Positions 8,666 to 15,708 of a stretch of 64,000 nt of DNA are shown piece after piece. Source of the stretch: Pseudomonas sp. BGI-2. Its GTDB lineage: Bacteria; Pseudomonadota; Gammaproteobacteria; Pseudomonadales; Pseudomonadaceae. The notes under the pieces were generated by a model. It saw only the letters and a program-made list of their open reading frames with translations. It had not been told where the DNA came from and did not search any database. A program made the translations under genes and the position numbers. The DNA lies in contig NZ_SISB01000025.1 of the NCBI RefSeq assembly GCF_004310295.1, positions 35,142 through 99,141 on the forward strand, in the 5' to 3' direction. Every line of letters begins with the position of its first letter. Position 1 is the first letter of the stretch.

Positions 8666-9650
8666 GGGCGGCCTCCAAAGCAACGACCAGTACCGTCACA
8701 TCGTCCCGGCCGCGACAGAAATCGCGATGCAGGACTGCGGCTATCACGGCGGGATGTCGGTGCACCAGGCCGGGGTAGTCGTTCAAATTCCAACGGGACT
8801 GCAGGCCGTCGCTGTACATGATCAATAGATGTCCGTTCACGTGAGCATAGTCAAAAGGCTGGGCTTTCCGGTATTGCCCGCCGACGATGCCCGGATGGGA
8901 CGCCAGGCCACGGGACTTGTCCAGGCTGATCAGACAGCCACCGATGTTGCCGATGCCGATGAATCTGAGTGAGCCGTGGTGGCCGTCAAACTGCGCGATC
9001 GCCAGGGCGCCGCCACGGGTGCCGATCATGGCTCGGTGAATGTCTTCGAGCAGGAACACCGGCAAGGCAAACGGTGCCACGGCGAAGGCTTTTTCGCCGG
9101 CGCGGGCGGCGCGTTCGGCTTCTTCGCCATGGCCCAGGCCGTCGATCACCAAGGCGCTGAGGTTCGCCCCGTCAAACGCCAGGTGCCAGACGTCCCCACA
9201 CGCCGGGTCGTCGTGCAGCGAGTGCTGGCTGATGCCGATGCGCAAGTCCGCTGCCTTGCTGGCGCGTGGATACAAGCGGGCCAACAACACGGTACCGCGT
9301 GAGTCGGTGTAAACATCAAAGACCTCCGTCTGGCGCGACACCGCACCGAGGCCTATGCCCTGAGTGCCTCCCGTGGAAAACCCGTCAGCCATGCACGCCT
9401 GCAAGTCAAAGCCGTGGGCACGGTCCACCGCGAGCATCTCGATGCCGCTGGCGCTTTTACCGGGCAGGATTCGCAAGTGCAATTCGCCCCGGGCTGCGTG
9501 CTTGAGTACGTTGCTGGCCAATTCAGTGGCCACCAGCGCCACGCGGCCAGCGTCCGTCGCGTCGAAACCGTGGTCTTCGGCGAGCTTCTGCGCAGTGCGC
9601 CGGGCAAAGCCGATCTGGCTGCTGTCCTCGATCAACAGCACTTGGGTCAT
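8658..9650 (-). CDS. RsbT/RsbW-like ATPase fused to RsbX-like PP2C phosphatase
   Basis: A two-domain regulator of about 330 residues. The first ~130 residues are a GHKL ATPase of the anti-sigma/switch-kinase type (ATELASNVLKHA for the N box, GTQGIGLGA for G2). The usual DxGPG motif is replaced by DRAHGFD, so ATP binding may be altered. Residues from about 140 on are a small PP2C/SpoIIE-like phosphatase with the metal-site motifs VIDGLGHGEEAE, MYSDGLQSRW and GRDDVTVLV. In Bacillus, RsbX is a separate phosphatase that resets the stressosome by dephosphorylating RsbR and RsbS; here that activity is fused to a second ATPase module. The ATG at 9650 follows a GGGGGG run and is preferred to the ATG at 9674, which overlaps the rsbT-like gene. 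Confidence 0.8.
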   Translation of the reverse strand: MTQVLLIEDSSQIGFARRTAQKLAEDHGFDATDAGRVALVATELASNVLKHAARGELHLRILPGKSASGIEMLAVDRAHGFDLQACMADGFSTGGTQGIGLGAVSRQTEVFDVYTDSRGTVLLARLYPRASKAADLRIGISQHSLHDDPACGDVWHLAFDGANLSALVIDGLGHGEEAERAARAGEKAFAVAPFALPVFLLEDIHRAMIGTRGGALAIAQFDGHHGSLRFIGIGNIGGCLISLDKSRGLASHPGIVGGQYRKAQPFDYAHVNGHLLIMYSDGLQSRWNLNDYPGLVHRHPAVIAAVLHRDFCRGRDDVTVLVVALEAAHG

Positions 9651-9664
9651 CGCCCCCCCGATGT

Positions 9665-10069
9665 TCATGTCCATCGGGTGATCGTTATGCGAGTGCCTTT
9701 GCCGGGTTCGGTGTCCAGTTCGAACTCGTCCACCAACCGTTTCGCCCCGGTCAAGCCAAGACCCAGACCGCTGCCGGAGGTCCAGCCGTCGGTCATGGCC
9801 AGTTTGATGTCCGGGATGCCAGGGCCTTCATCGCGAAACGTCAGGCGCAAGCCGACCCTCGAATTCTCGTCGAGGATCTGCCAGTCCATGTCGCCACCGC
9901 CGCCATAGACCATGGTGTTGCGCGCCAGCTCGCTGACGGCAGTCACCAGCTTGGTCAGGTCGATCAGGCGCATGCCGCACTCGGTGGCCAGCTTGCGCGC
10001 AGTCTGCCGGGCCAGGACCACGTCCTGCTCGATCTGGATTGGCTGAGTGCCGCTGCTGCGCAGGGTCAT
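9665..10069 (-). CDS. rsbT: RsbT-like switch serine/threonine kinase
   Basis: 134 residues, the same length as Bacillus RsbT (133), and a close match to it by eye. The ATPase motifs are intact: SELARNTMVYGGGG (N box), DEGPGIPDI (G1) and SGLGLGL (G2). RsbT is held by the RsbR-RsbS stressosome core, phosphorylates both on stress, and is then released to activate a downstream partner. In Bacillus the partner is the phosphatase RsbU, which is absent here; kinases follow instead. The ATG overlaps the end of the rsbS-like gene by 4 bases. The assignment as RsbT rather than RsbW rests on the GPGIPDI motif and the position directly after rsbS. Confidence 0.9.
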   Translation of the reverse strand: MTLRSSGTQPIQIEQDVVLARQTARKLATECGMRLIDLTKLVTAVSELARNTMVYGGGGDMDWQILDENSRVGLRLTFRDEGPGIPDIKLAMTDGWTSGSGLGLGLTGAKRLVDEFELDTEPGKGTRITITRWT

Positions 10070-10428
10070 TGCTTGAGTACTCGTTCCTGAAGCCGTTTCA
10101 TCCCGCGTTCGACGTTCAGCGCGGTGCTGACACCGGGCAGGGTCAGGCCGAGCTCGACCAGCGTAATCGCCACGGCGGGCTGCATGCCCACCAGCACGGT
10201 TTCAGCGTCCATGATTTTCGACAGCCCGGAAATCGTCCCGATCATCCGGCCAATAAACGAATCGACCATGTCCAGCGCGGAGATATCGATCAACACACCG
10301 CGCGCCGAGGTGTTGCTGATGCGCTCCGACAGATCGTCCTGCAGGGTCAAGGCAAGCTGGTCGTGCATGTCCACCTGAATGGTCACCAGCAGAAAATCGC
10401 CCATTTTCAGAATAGGAATGCGTTCCAT
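10066..10428 (-). CDS. rsbS: RsbS-like STAS-domain stressosome scaffold
   Basis: A single STAS domain of 120 residues. It carries LIDISALDMVDSFIGRM, whose serine matches the RsbS site phosphorylated by RsbT, and the VGMQPAVAITLVELGL segment typical of RsbS. Together with RsbR-type proteins it would form the icosahedral stressosome core that sequesters RsbT. It starts 4 bases after the rsbR-like stop and overlaps rsbT by 4 bases, so all three are translated from one message. Confidence 0.92.
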   Translation of the reverse strand: MERIPILKMGDFLLVTIQVDMHDQLALTLQDDLSERISNTSARGVLIDISALDMVDSFIGRMIGTISGLSKIMDAETVLVGMQPAVAITLVELGLTLPGVSTALNVERGMKRLQERVLKQ

Positions 10429-10432
10429 CGGC

Positions 10433-11284
10433 TTATACCGTCTTGCTGACGGTGATTCCCAGACGGGTCAAAGCCAGTTTGAGGGCATCGGCCAAGTTGG
10501 CCTTGGTAACCACGCCTTGCAGGTCCAGCCCCAAGTGAACGATGGTCTGTGCAATCTGCGGACGCACACCGCTGATGATGCAATCGGCGCCCATCAGGCG
10601 AATCGCGGTCACGGTTTTGAGCAGGTGCTGCGCCACCAGGGTGTCGACCGTCGGCACGCCGGTGATGTCGATGATGGCAATTTCCGAACCGGTATCGACG
10701 ATCCGTTGCAGCAGCGATTCCATCACCACCTGGGTGCGTTGCGAGTCCAGGGTGCCGATCATCGGCAGGGCGAGTACACCGTCCCAGAGCTTGACCACCG
10801 GGGTGGAGAGCTCCAGCAATTCTTCCTGCTGACGCTTGATCACCGCTTCGCGGGATTTCTGAAAGGTACGGATGGTGTGCATGCCCAGCGCATCGAGCAG
10901 CTCGGACACTTCCCAGAGCTGTTCGGCCAATACAGCCGGATTGTCGTTGTAGTGAGATTGCAGCAAGGAAAACAGCGGACCTTTCAGCGAGAAAATGAAG
11001 CTGGCGGTCTGGTGGGAATCCTGACCGAGCTGGGCGCGGCTGTGGGAGAGTTTTTCGAGGAATTGGCGAACTTCGTCCCAGCCCGGCGCGGCGATGTTCG
11101 GGCCGTTGCCGTTTTCCAGGCCCGTGACCACCAGTTGCAGAAACTCCGAGGTCTGCTGCTTCAGTTCGTGGTCCTTGAGGTTACGGTTGGCACCACTGGC
11201 TTCCAGGCTAGTGACCCAATCGCCAAGCAATTGCGCGTGGTTGTTCTTCATCGCGTCGAGTGTGCTGATTTGCATTGCTGCCAT
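10433..11284 (-). CDS. rsbR: RsbR-like stressosome sensor, RsbRD-type N-terminus plus STAS
   Basis: First gene of the operon, about 283 residues. The helical N-terminal half (about 1-145, with WVTSLEA and TASFIFSLKGPL) resembles the RsbRD N-terminal domain rather than the globin-like domain of RsbRA. The C-terminal STAS domain (about 165-280) holds IDITGVPTVDTLVAQ and SGVRPQIAQTIVHLGLDL, the region with the threonines that RsbT phosphorylates. It should be the signal-receiving part of the stressosome; the signal is not evident, and no haem or flavin motif was seen. The start at 11284 lies behind AGGAGCACAAGGAC; the frame stays open to 11350 without a better site. The promoter should lie in 11285-11420. 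Confidence 0.88.
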   Translation of the reverse strand: MAAMQISTLDAMKNNHAQLLGDWVTSLEASGANRNLKDHELKQQTSEFLQLVVTGLENGNGPNIAAPGWDEVRQFLEKLSHSRAQLGQDSHQTASFIFSLKGPLFSLLQSHYNDNPAVLAEQLWEVSELLDALGMHTIRTFQKSREAVIKRQQEELLELSTPVVKLWDGVLALPMIGTLDSQRTQVVMESLLQRIVDTGSEIAIIDITGVPTVDTLVAQHLLKTVTAIRLMGADCIISGVRPQIAQTIVHLGLDLQGVVTKANLADALKLALTRLGITVSKTV

Positions 11285-11567
11285 GTCCTTGTGCTCCTGA
11301 AATTTGACGGGCCGATTCCCCAGAAAACAACGGGCCCGAGTCAGTGACATTTGCGGTATGAAATAGTTAGTCAGTCAGGCGGGATATTTTGCATCCTGGT
11401 CAGTACTTGCCCGATAACTCTAGTCGGCACAGCCGTCGACGACGATTTTTGACCTTGATCCTGCCGGGTGCCTGTCCTTTGCATTGAACCCCTGTCCGCG
11501 GTTGGCTTCGAACCTTCAAGGCCCCGGCTTTTTGTGTCGTGGGCTTGCCGTCACGAGCGAGGTACGT

Positions 11568-11840
11568 ATGAAAGACGAATCGACACAACGACAGGAACAA
11601 TCGGGGGCGCCGGTTGACCGCAATGACCCGGCGATTGATCCGCAGACCCCGGGTGTAGGCGCGCCGGCTGGTCAGCGTCAAAGCCAATCCACCGACTCGC
11701 CAAGCGCCGATGCAGCGGTGGATCAGAAGAACCATCACACCGACAACGACAATGAGTTCAGCCCTGGTTTCAAACCGACGCCAGACCGGCCAAAACCCGG
11801 CGAAGATACGGATGCCGACATCGATACGGATGGCGGCTAG
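11568..11840 (+). CDS. Small acidic disordered protein, unknown
   Basis: 90 residues with no recognised domain. It is very rich in Asp, Gln, Pro, Ser and Thr, has no hydrophobic stretch and ends in a run of Asp/Thr (DTDADIDTDGG), so it is probably intrinsically disordered and cytoplasmic. The ATG at 11568 follows GAGCGAGG; the frame extends upstream to 11484 but that part reads as leader. It ends 12 bases before a strong hairpin shared with the convergent DUF4142 gene. The composition recalls another small acidic protein at 12993, and both lie near the stressosome operon, so a stress role is possible but unproven. Confidence 0.65.
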   Translation: MKDESTQRQEQSGAPVDRNDPAIDPQTPGVGAPAGQRQSQSTDSPSADAAVDQKNHHTDNDNEFSPGFKPTPDRPKPGEDTDADIDTDGG

Positions 11841-11852
11841 TCCCGTCAGGCT

Positions 11853-11892
11853 AAAAAAAGAAGGCCGCATCAAACGATGCGGCCTTCTTTTT
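11853..11892. terminator. Bidirectional intrinsic terminator
   Basis: AAGAAGGCCGCATC / GATGCGGCCTTCTT hairpin with a 4-base loop, A-rich on one side and T-rich on the other. It serves both the acidic protein gene (+) and the DUF4142 gene (-). Confidence 0.92.
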
Positions 11893-11897
11893 GAACA

Positions 11898-12419
11898 TTA
11901 TTTGCTGGGATGGGCGGCCTGGAGTTTTTTCGCCATATCCAGATGTTTTTCCAAGGCTGGCAACATTTTTTGTGCGAAGCCTTTCAGGTCGGTGGCGCCT
12001 TTGACCTTGTCGTCCGTCACCGTGTTAGCCTGTTTTTTGAACAGCTCGATGGTTTCTTCGTGGGCCTTCACCTGGTTATTGGCATAGGCCGCGTCGAAGG
12101 ATTCGTCGCGCATGTCGAGGATTTTTTCCTTGGCCTGCTTGACCAGCGTCGTGTCGTCCGGAACCTCGATGTCGTTCTTTTTGGCCAGCGCAGTCAATTC
12201 CTTATAAGCCTTGGTGTGGTCGGTGATCATCATATTGGCGAATGCCTTGATGTCCGCCGATGAGCTTTTTTCCAGGGCCAGTTTGCTGGTTTCGACTTCG
12301 GCGATGCCGCCTGCGGCGGCGTTATCGACAAAGTCATTGGAAGTGGCGGCAAAAGCGGTGCCCATGCTGGTGCTCAAGGCTACGGCCAGGGCGAGGTGGC
12401 GCAGGGTGAATCCGTCCAT
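11898..12419 (-). CDS. DUF4142 exported protein
   Basis: 173 residues with a Sec signal peptide (cleavage near AFA-ATSND, about residue 24), followed by a helical DUF4142 domain with the family pattern ADIKAFANMMITDHTKAYKEL and repeated His/Glu positions. The family has a ferritin-like helical look and occurs often in stress-induced clusters of environmental bacteria; its biochemical role is not established. It should be periplasmic. The gene is monocistronic and convergent with the preceding acidic protein, sharing the terminator between them. Confidence 0.88.
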   Translation of the reverse strand: MDGFTLRHLALAVALSTSMGTAFAATSNDFVDNAAAGGIAEVETSKLALEKSSSADIKAFANMMITDHTKAYKELTALAKKNDIEVPDDTTLVKQAKEKILDMRDESFDAAYANNQVKAHEETIELFKKQANTVTDDKVKGATDLKGFAQKMLPALEKHLDMAKKLQAAHPSK

Positions 12420-12639
12420 TGGTCATTCTCCACACAGGATTTTGGTCAGCGATCGAGATGATCGTTATTCAGTGGAGGCGGGCGCTCGGGCAAAGGTTTT
12501 ATCGGGATTGCGCCAGGACGACGAACGGACACCGCTGGTCTGATAGGCGGTCGACAGAACCCGCTTACCGAGGCCATTCTGATAGTTGGTGAACGCAATC
12601 GATCGCGTTTGCTACCCGAAAAACAAACGGAGGTGTTCC

Positions 12640-12882
12640 ATGCCGGTGCCACACGATATTTGTCAGGACCTGAAACTTTCAAAGGAAGATATCCAGCAAA
12701 AACGCTCCAAGGATTCTCGACTGGACTCATTGCTTAACCAGTATTCGCAAGCGGACGCCGAGGTGGTAAAGGCTGAAACCGCACAATCGGATGCGCCCAG
12801 CGATGACGCACTGAAGAAACTCAAGGAGAAGCGCGTGCAGGTCAAGAATCAGATCGTTGAACGGCTCCAGACGCCATCCTGA
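12640..12882 (+). CDS. DUF465 (YdcH-like) small coiled-coil protein
   Basis: 80 residues, highly charged and helical, with the DUF465 pattern: an N-terminal helix containing DSRLDSLLNQYSQADAEVVKAE and a C-terminal helix rich in Lys (LKKLKEKRVQVKNQIVERL). The function of the family is unknown. The ATG at 12640 has a textbook GGAGG eight bases upstream, which settles the start over the longer frame from 12586. It lies between the DUF4142 gene (divergent) and another small acidic protein. Confidence 0.8.
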   Translation: MPVPHDICQDLKLSKEDIQQKRSKDSRLDSLLNQYSQADAEVVKAETAQSDAPSDDALKKLKEKRVQVKNQIVERLQTPS

Positions 12883-12992
12883 CGCGCTTGCCAGCTCACC
12901 GACAATCGGTGACTGAAAAATTGGAACGGTGATCAAAATCGGCACCTCGAAAGATCAGAGTCCGACCTTTTCGACTCGCTGCGAGGTGCCTT

Positions 12993-13235
12993 ATGACCGA
13001 ACCCAAATTTCCCAGTGAAGAGCAGGGCGGGTTTGACCCGATTCCGACTCATCCTGAACCGTTAAGCCCCGGCCGCACAGCGGTGAACCCCGAGGATGAG
13101 CCGGGCATCGACGAATTGCCAGACAACGAAGGTGTGCGCCCGCTGGATGAGGACGACTCCACCTCGATGGACCCGGAACGGGTGCGTGAAGAAACGGACC
13201 ACGCCGTACGCGATAACCAAATGGATCCCCGCTAA
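12993..13235 (+). CDS. Small acidic proline-rich protein, unknown
   Basis: 80 residues, no recognised domain. It is rich in Pro, Glu and Asp, with no hydrophobic core, so it is likely disordered and cytoplasmic. The start ATG follows GCGAGGTGCCTT. It resembles in composition the acidic protein at 11568. The upstream gap of about 110 bases is enough for its own promoter. The four small genes at 11.5-13.2 kb sit beside the stressosome operon. Confidence 0.65.
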   Translation: MTEPKFPSEEQGGFDPIPTHPEPLSPGRTAVNPEDEPGIDELPDNEGVRPLDEDDSTSMDPERVREETDHAVRDNQMDPR

Positions 13236-13255
13236 CCCAACTTCACACAGATCCC

Positions 13256-13364
13256 CTGTAGGAGCGAGCGGTGCGGCGATCCGACTTGCCCGCGAAGAGG
13301 CCTTCACATTCAATATTGATATCGACTGAATAGACGCCTTCGCGGGCAAGCCTCGCTCCTACAG
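13256..13364. repeat. REP pair with extended left arm
   Basis: Inverted REP pair (CTGTAGGAGCGAG ... CTCGCTCCTACAG). The left arm carries about 15 extra bases (GGTGCGGCGATCC). The loop is nearly identical to that of the pair at 47894-47987. Confidence 0.85.
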
Positions 13365-13374
13365 TTGATTTTCG

Positions 13375-14466
13375 TTATTTTTGGAGGGCGATGGTGAGGG
13401 GGAGGCGCGCCATGTTCATTGCTTTCAGCGAGCCCAGATACAACCAGTCCCCATACTCGCGCACCGTGGTAATCGGCGAGTAATTGCCGGTACTAGCATC
13501 CTGCAGGTTGGCAATCACCTTGCCGTCGAGGTCCAGACCCAGCGCAAAGGCGCGCTTTTCAACGGGTTCGGGCAGCACCGTCATTGCCCGTACGATCATC
13601 TTGCGCACGAACGGGTGCGGCGCGGTGGCGTCGAGCAGTGCATTGCGCGGTGCGTAGAGCGCCACCCAGAAGCGGTCGCGGCCATTGAAGGCGAGGTTGT
13701 CCGGCAGCCCGGGCAGATTGTCGATAAACACGTCGTGGGTGCCGGCTTTCGGCCCGCTCAACCAAAAGCGGCTGATGCGGTAAGCACCGGTTTCATTGAC
13801 CAGCACAAAACTATCGTCCGGCCCCAGCGTCACGCCGTTGGCAAACTCGAGCTTGTCCAGCAACACTGTGGTCTTGCCCGTCTGGAAGTCATAGCGCAAC
13901 AAACGGCCGTCACCACCGTGCTCGATGATCGCCTCGCCATCCTTGCCATAGCCCCAGCGGCTGGAGGCGTCGCTGAAGTAGGCGTAGTGCCCGGACTTGT
14001 CGATGGCCACATCATCGGTAAAACCGAAGGGCACGTCGCCGGCCGCAGTGGTCAGCGGAATCAACCGACCCTGGGCATCTAGGGACAGCAAACCTTTGAC
14101 GCCGTCAGCGATCACCAGCAATCCATTCGGGTGGCGTGCCAGGCCCAGCGGCCTGCCGCCGGTATCGGCCAGTACTTTGGTGTCCTTGCCGTCGAGGCTG
14201 GTGCGGATCAGCCGACCATCGTGCAGCCCGGTGATGAGCACGTTGTCTTCCAGTAACAGCGCCTCGGGCCCTTCGATGTCCGCCGGGCCGACACGCTCCA
14301 CCCCTTTGAGACGCTGATTGTCGGCATACACGCCGCTGGTGAGGGAAGGCGCCGGCGGCGGTGTCCAGGCCACAGGTCGAACCTTGGTCGGGAACAACAG
14401 CAGAAACGCGCCCAAGGCAATAATCAGCAATAGCAGCAGATTGCGAAACCTGAAGGCTCTTCTCAC
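13375..14466 (-). CDS. SMP-30/strictosidine synthase-like beta-propeller protein
   Basis: 363 residues. An N-terminal hydrophobic segment (about 9-25) anchors it in the inner membrane or exports it. The rest is a six-bladed propeller of the SMP-30/gluconolactonase/strictosidine synthase-like type, with GRPLGLARHPNG, FTDDVAIDKSGHYAYFSDASS, EFANGVTLGPDD and GLPDNLAFNGRDRFWVAL. These repeats match the calcium-lactonase family; a hydrolase acting on a lactone or ester is likely, but the substrate is unknown. Its ATG overlaps the stop of the upstream hydroxylase gene by 4 bases, so the two proteins probably act in one pathway. Confidence 0.82.
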   Translation of the reverse strand: MRRAFRFRNLLLLLIIALGAFLLLFPTKVRPVAWTPPPAPSLTSGVYADNQRLKGVERVGPADIEGPEALLLEDNVLITGLHDGRLIRTSLDGKDTKVLADTGGRPLGLARHPNGLLVIADGVKGLLSLDAQGRLIPLTTAAGDVPFGFTDDVAIDKSGHYAYFSDASSRWGYGKDGEAIIEHGGDGRLLRYDFQTGKTTVLLDKLEFANGVTLGPDDSFVLVNETGAYRISRFWLSGPKAGTHDVFIDNLPGLPDNLAFNGRDRFWVALYAPRNALLDATAPHPFVRKMIVRAMTVLPEPVEKRAFALGLDLDGKVIANLQDASTGNYSPITTVREYGDWLYLGSLKAMNMARLPLTIALQK

Positions 14467-15617
14467 ACGCTGACTCCTGCCGGGGTCAGGTGTTTTTGCG
14501 CCATCTCGCGCAACGCCAGCATCGACGCTGCGGATTCGCGTTCGATGCGCCGCTTGAGCAGCAATTTATTGGTGATACGCATCGCCAGGCCACTGAATTG
14601 ATACTCCAGTGTGCGCACGAAGCGTGTGCCTTCACCCTGCGACTCGCATTCGTAGGTTACGACCAGCGACAACCCATGATCACCGCGCGCCCAGGCACTC
14701 CAGCGCCGTCCTGGCAGGTATTCGTTGACCTCCCAGCTCAAGTGTCCCGTACGCCCGCCGGCACTGATGTCCTCCTCGAACCGCTGGCCGGCATGCAGCG
14801 GGCCACCTTGCCCCTGGACCTTGAGGGAGGACGGATGCCACTCCGGCCAACGGGTGACGGTACTGGCATAGGCGAGCACGTCAATCGGATTTCCAGCGAT
14901 AGCGATCTGGTGCTGCATGCGGGTCATGGTCGTTCTCGTCAGGGGCAGGGGGTCATGTTCCGGCTCCCAGTACAGGGTGCCGAACAGGTAGTCCATCAGC
15001 GGAAAAACGATATTGAAATTGCGTTCCTGCATCAGCTCGCGGCGGTGATGCAGCTCATGCAGGCGGCGCATCTGGCGGATCCACGGCAGACGCGTGACCG
15101 GGTTTTCGGGGGGCAAGTGCTCGCAGGCATGAAACACCTCATACGTCAGGTAGCCGAGGACCAGACAGCCGCCGAATAGTCCGGCGACGTTGGCATCGAC
15201 CTGCTTGAGCAGCCACCAGAGGGGCAGGGTGATGGCGACGGTGTGTAACACGATCAGCCAGGCCGGGAACAGAATCACCCGCCAGTCCCGGGCGCTGTCG
15301 TAGGTCATGTGGCCTGGGGCGAAAAAGCTGTGATGGTCGCCGGCATGGCGGGCGTAGAACATCCGCGCGAAGCTCTTTTTGTGATGTCCCAGATGCCGGT
15401 GCACCATGTACACGCCGAAGTTGAAGAACAACAGCGTCAGTGGCACCGCCAGCCATTCCAGCGGTTGGACCTGATGCACGGTGCTCCAGAATCCGCCGAT
15501 GGCCAGCAATCCGAACAGCAGCACGAAGGCGCCGTGCAGCCATGGGTTGTAGCGGGGATGAATGTCAGCGCGATAGCGGCTGCGGAATGCCTGGGTGGTC
15601 TGCCTCACTGCGGTCAC
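14463..15617 (-). CDS. Membrane di-iron hydroxylase fused to SRPBCC domain
   Basis: 384 residues. Residues 25-215 are a sterol desaturase/fatty acid hydroxylase with hydrophobic segments and the di-iron histidine boxes HRHLGHH, HAGDHH, HACEH and HELHH. Residues about 235-375 form a soluble SRPBCC-like lipid-binding domain (NPIDVLAYASTVTRWPEWHPSS, then FEEDISAGGRTGHLSW). Such hydroxylases oxidise lipid chains in the inner membrane using oxygen; the fused domain may present or receive the hydrophobic substrate. It is followed with a 4-base overlap by the SMP-30-like gene, suggesting hydroxylation followed by lactone or ester chemistry. The start at 15617 lies directly behind a palindrome at 15620-15639 that could be an operator. 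Confidence 0.85.
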   Translation of the reverse strand: MTAVRQTTQAFRSRYRADIHPRYNPWLHGAFVLLFGLLAIGGFWSTVHQVQPLEWLAVPLTLLFFNFGVYMVHRHLGHHKKSFARMFYARHAGDHHSFFAPGHMTYDSARDWRVILFPAWLIVLHTVAITLPLWWLLKQVDANVAGLFGGCLVLGYLTYEVFHACEHLPPENPVTRLPWIRQMRRLHELHHRRELMQERNFNIVFPLMDYLFGTLYWEPEHDPLPLTRTTMTRMQHQIAIAGNPIDVLAYASTVTRWPEWHPSSLKVQGQGGPLHAGQRFEEDISAGGRTGHLSWEVNEYLPGRRWSAWARGDHGLSLVVTYECESQGEGTRFVRTLEYQFSGLAMRITNKLLLKRRIERESAASMLALREMAQKHLTPAGVSV

Positions 15618-15619
15618 CT

Positions 15620-15639
15620 CTGGTTATTGTTATAACCAG
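15620..15639. promoter_or_regulatory. Perfect inverted repeat at hydroxylase start
   Basis: CTGGTTAT-TGTT-ATAACCAG, 8-bp arms with a 4-base spacer, 2 bases upstream of the hydroxylase ATG. A second near-perfect palindrome (GCAGATTAGCTGATCTGC, 15639-15656) abuts it. Both are good candidates for a repressor operator of the hydroxylase/SMP-30 operon. Confidence 0.5.
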
Positions 15640-15678
15640 CAGATTAGCTGATCTGCCCGCTTAGGCTTGAGCAAACCT

Positions 15679-15692
15679 GGATGGCACAAGTG
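15679..15692. promoter_or_regulatory. Perfect palindrome TGGCACAAGTGCCA
   Basis: A 14-bp perfect palindrome between the hydroxylase promoter region and the end of the LysR gene. The TGGCAC half resembles a -24 sigma-54 box but no GC element follows at the right distance, so an operator is more likely. Confidence 0.4.
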
Positions 15693-15708
15693 CCATGATC
15701 CGGTGTAT

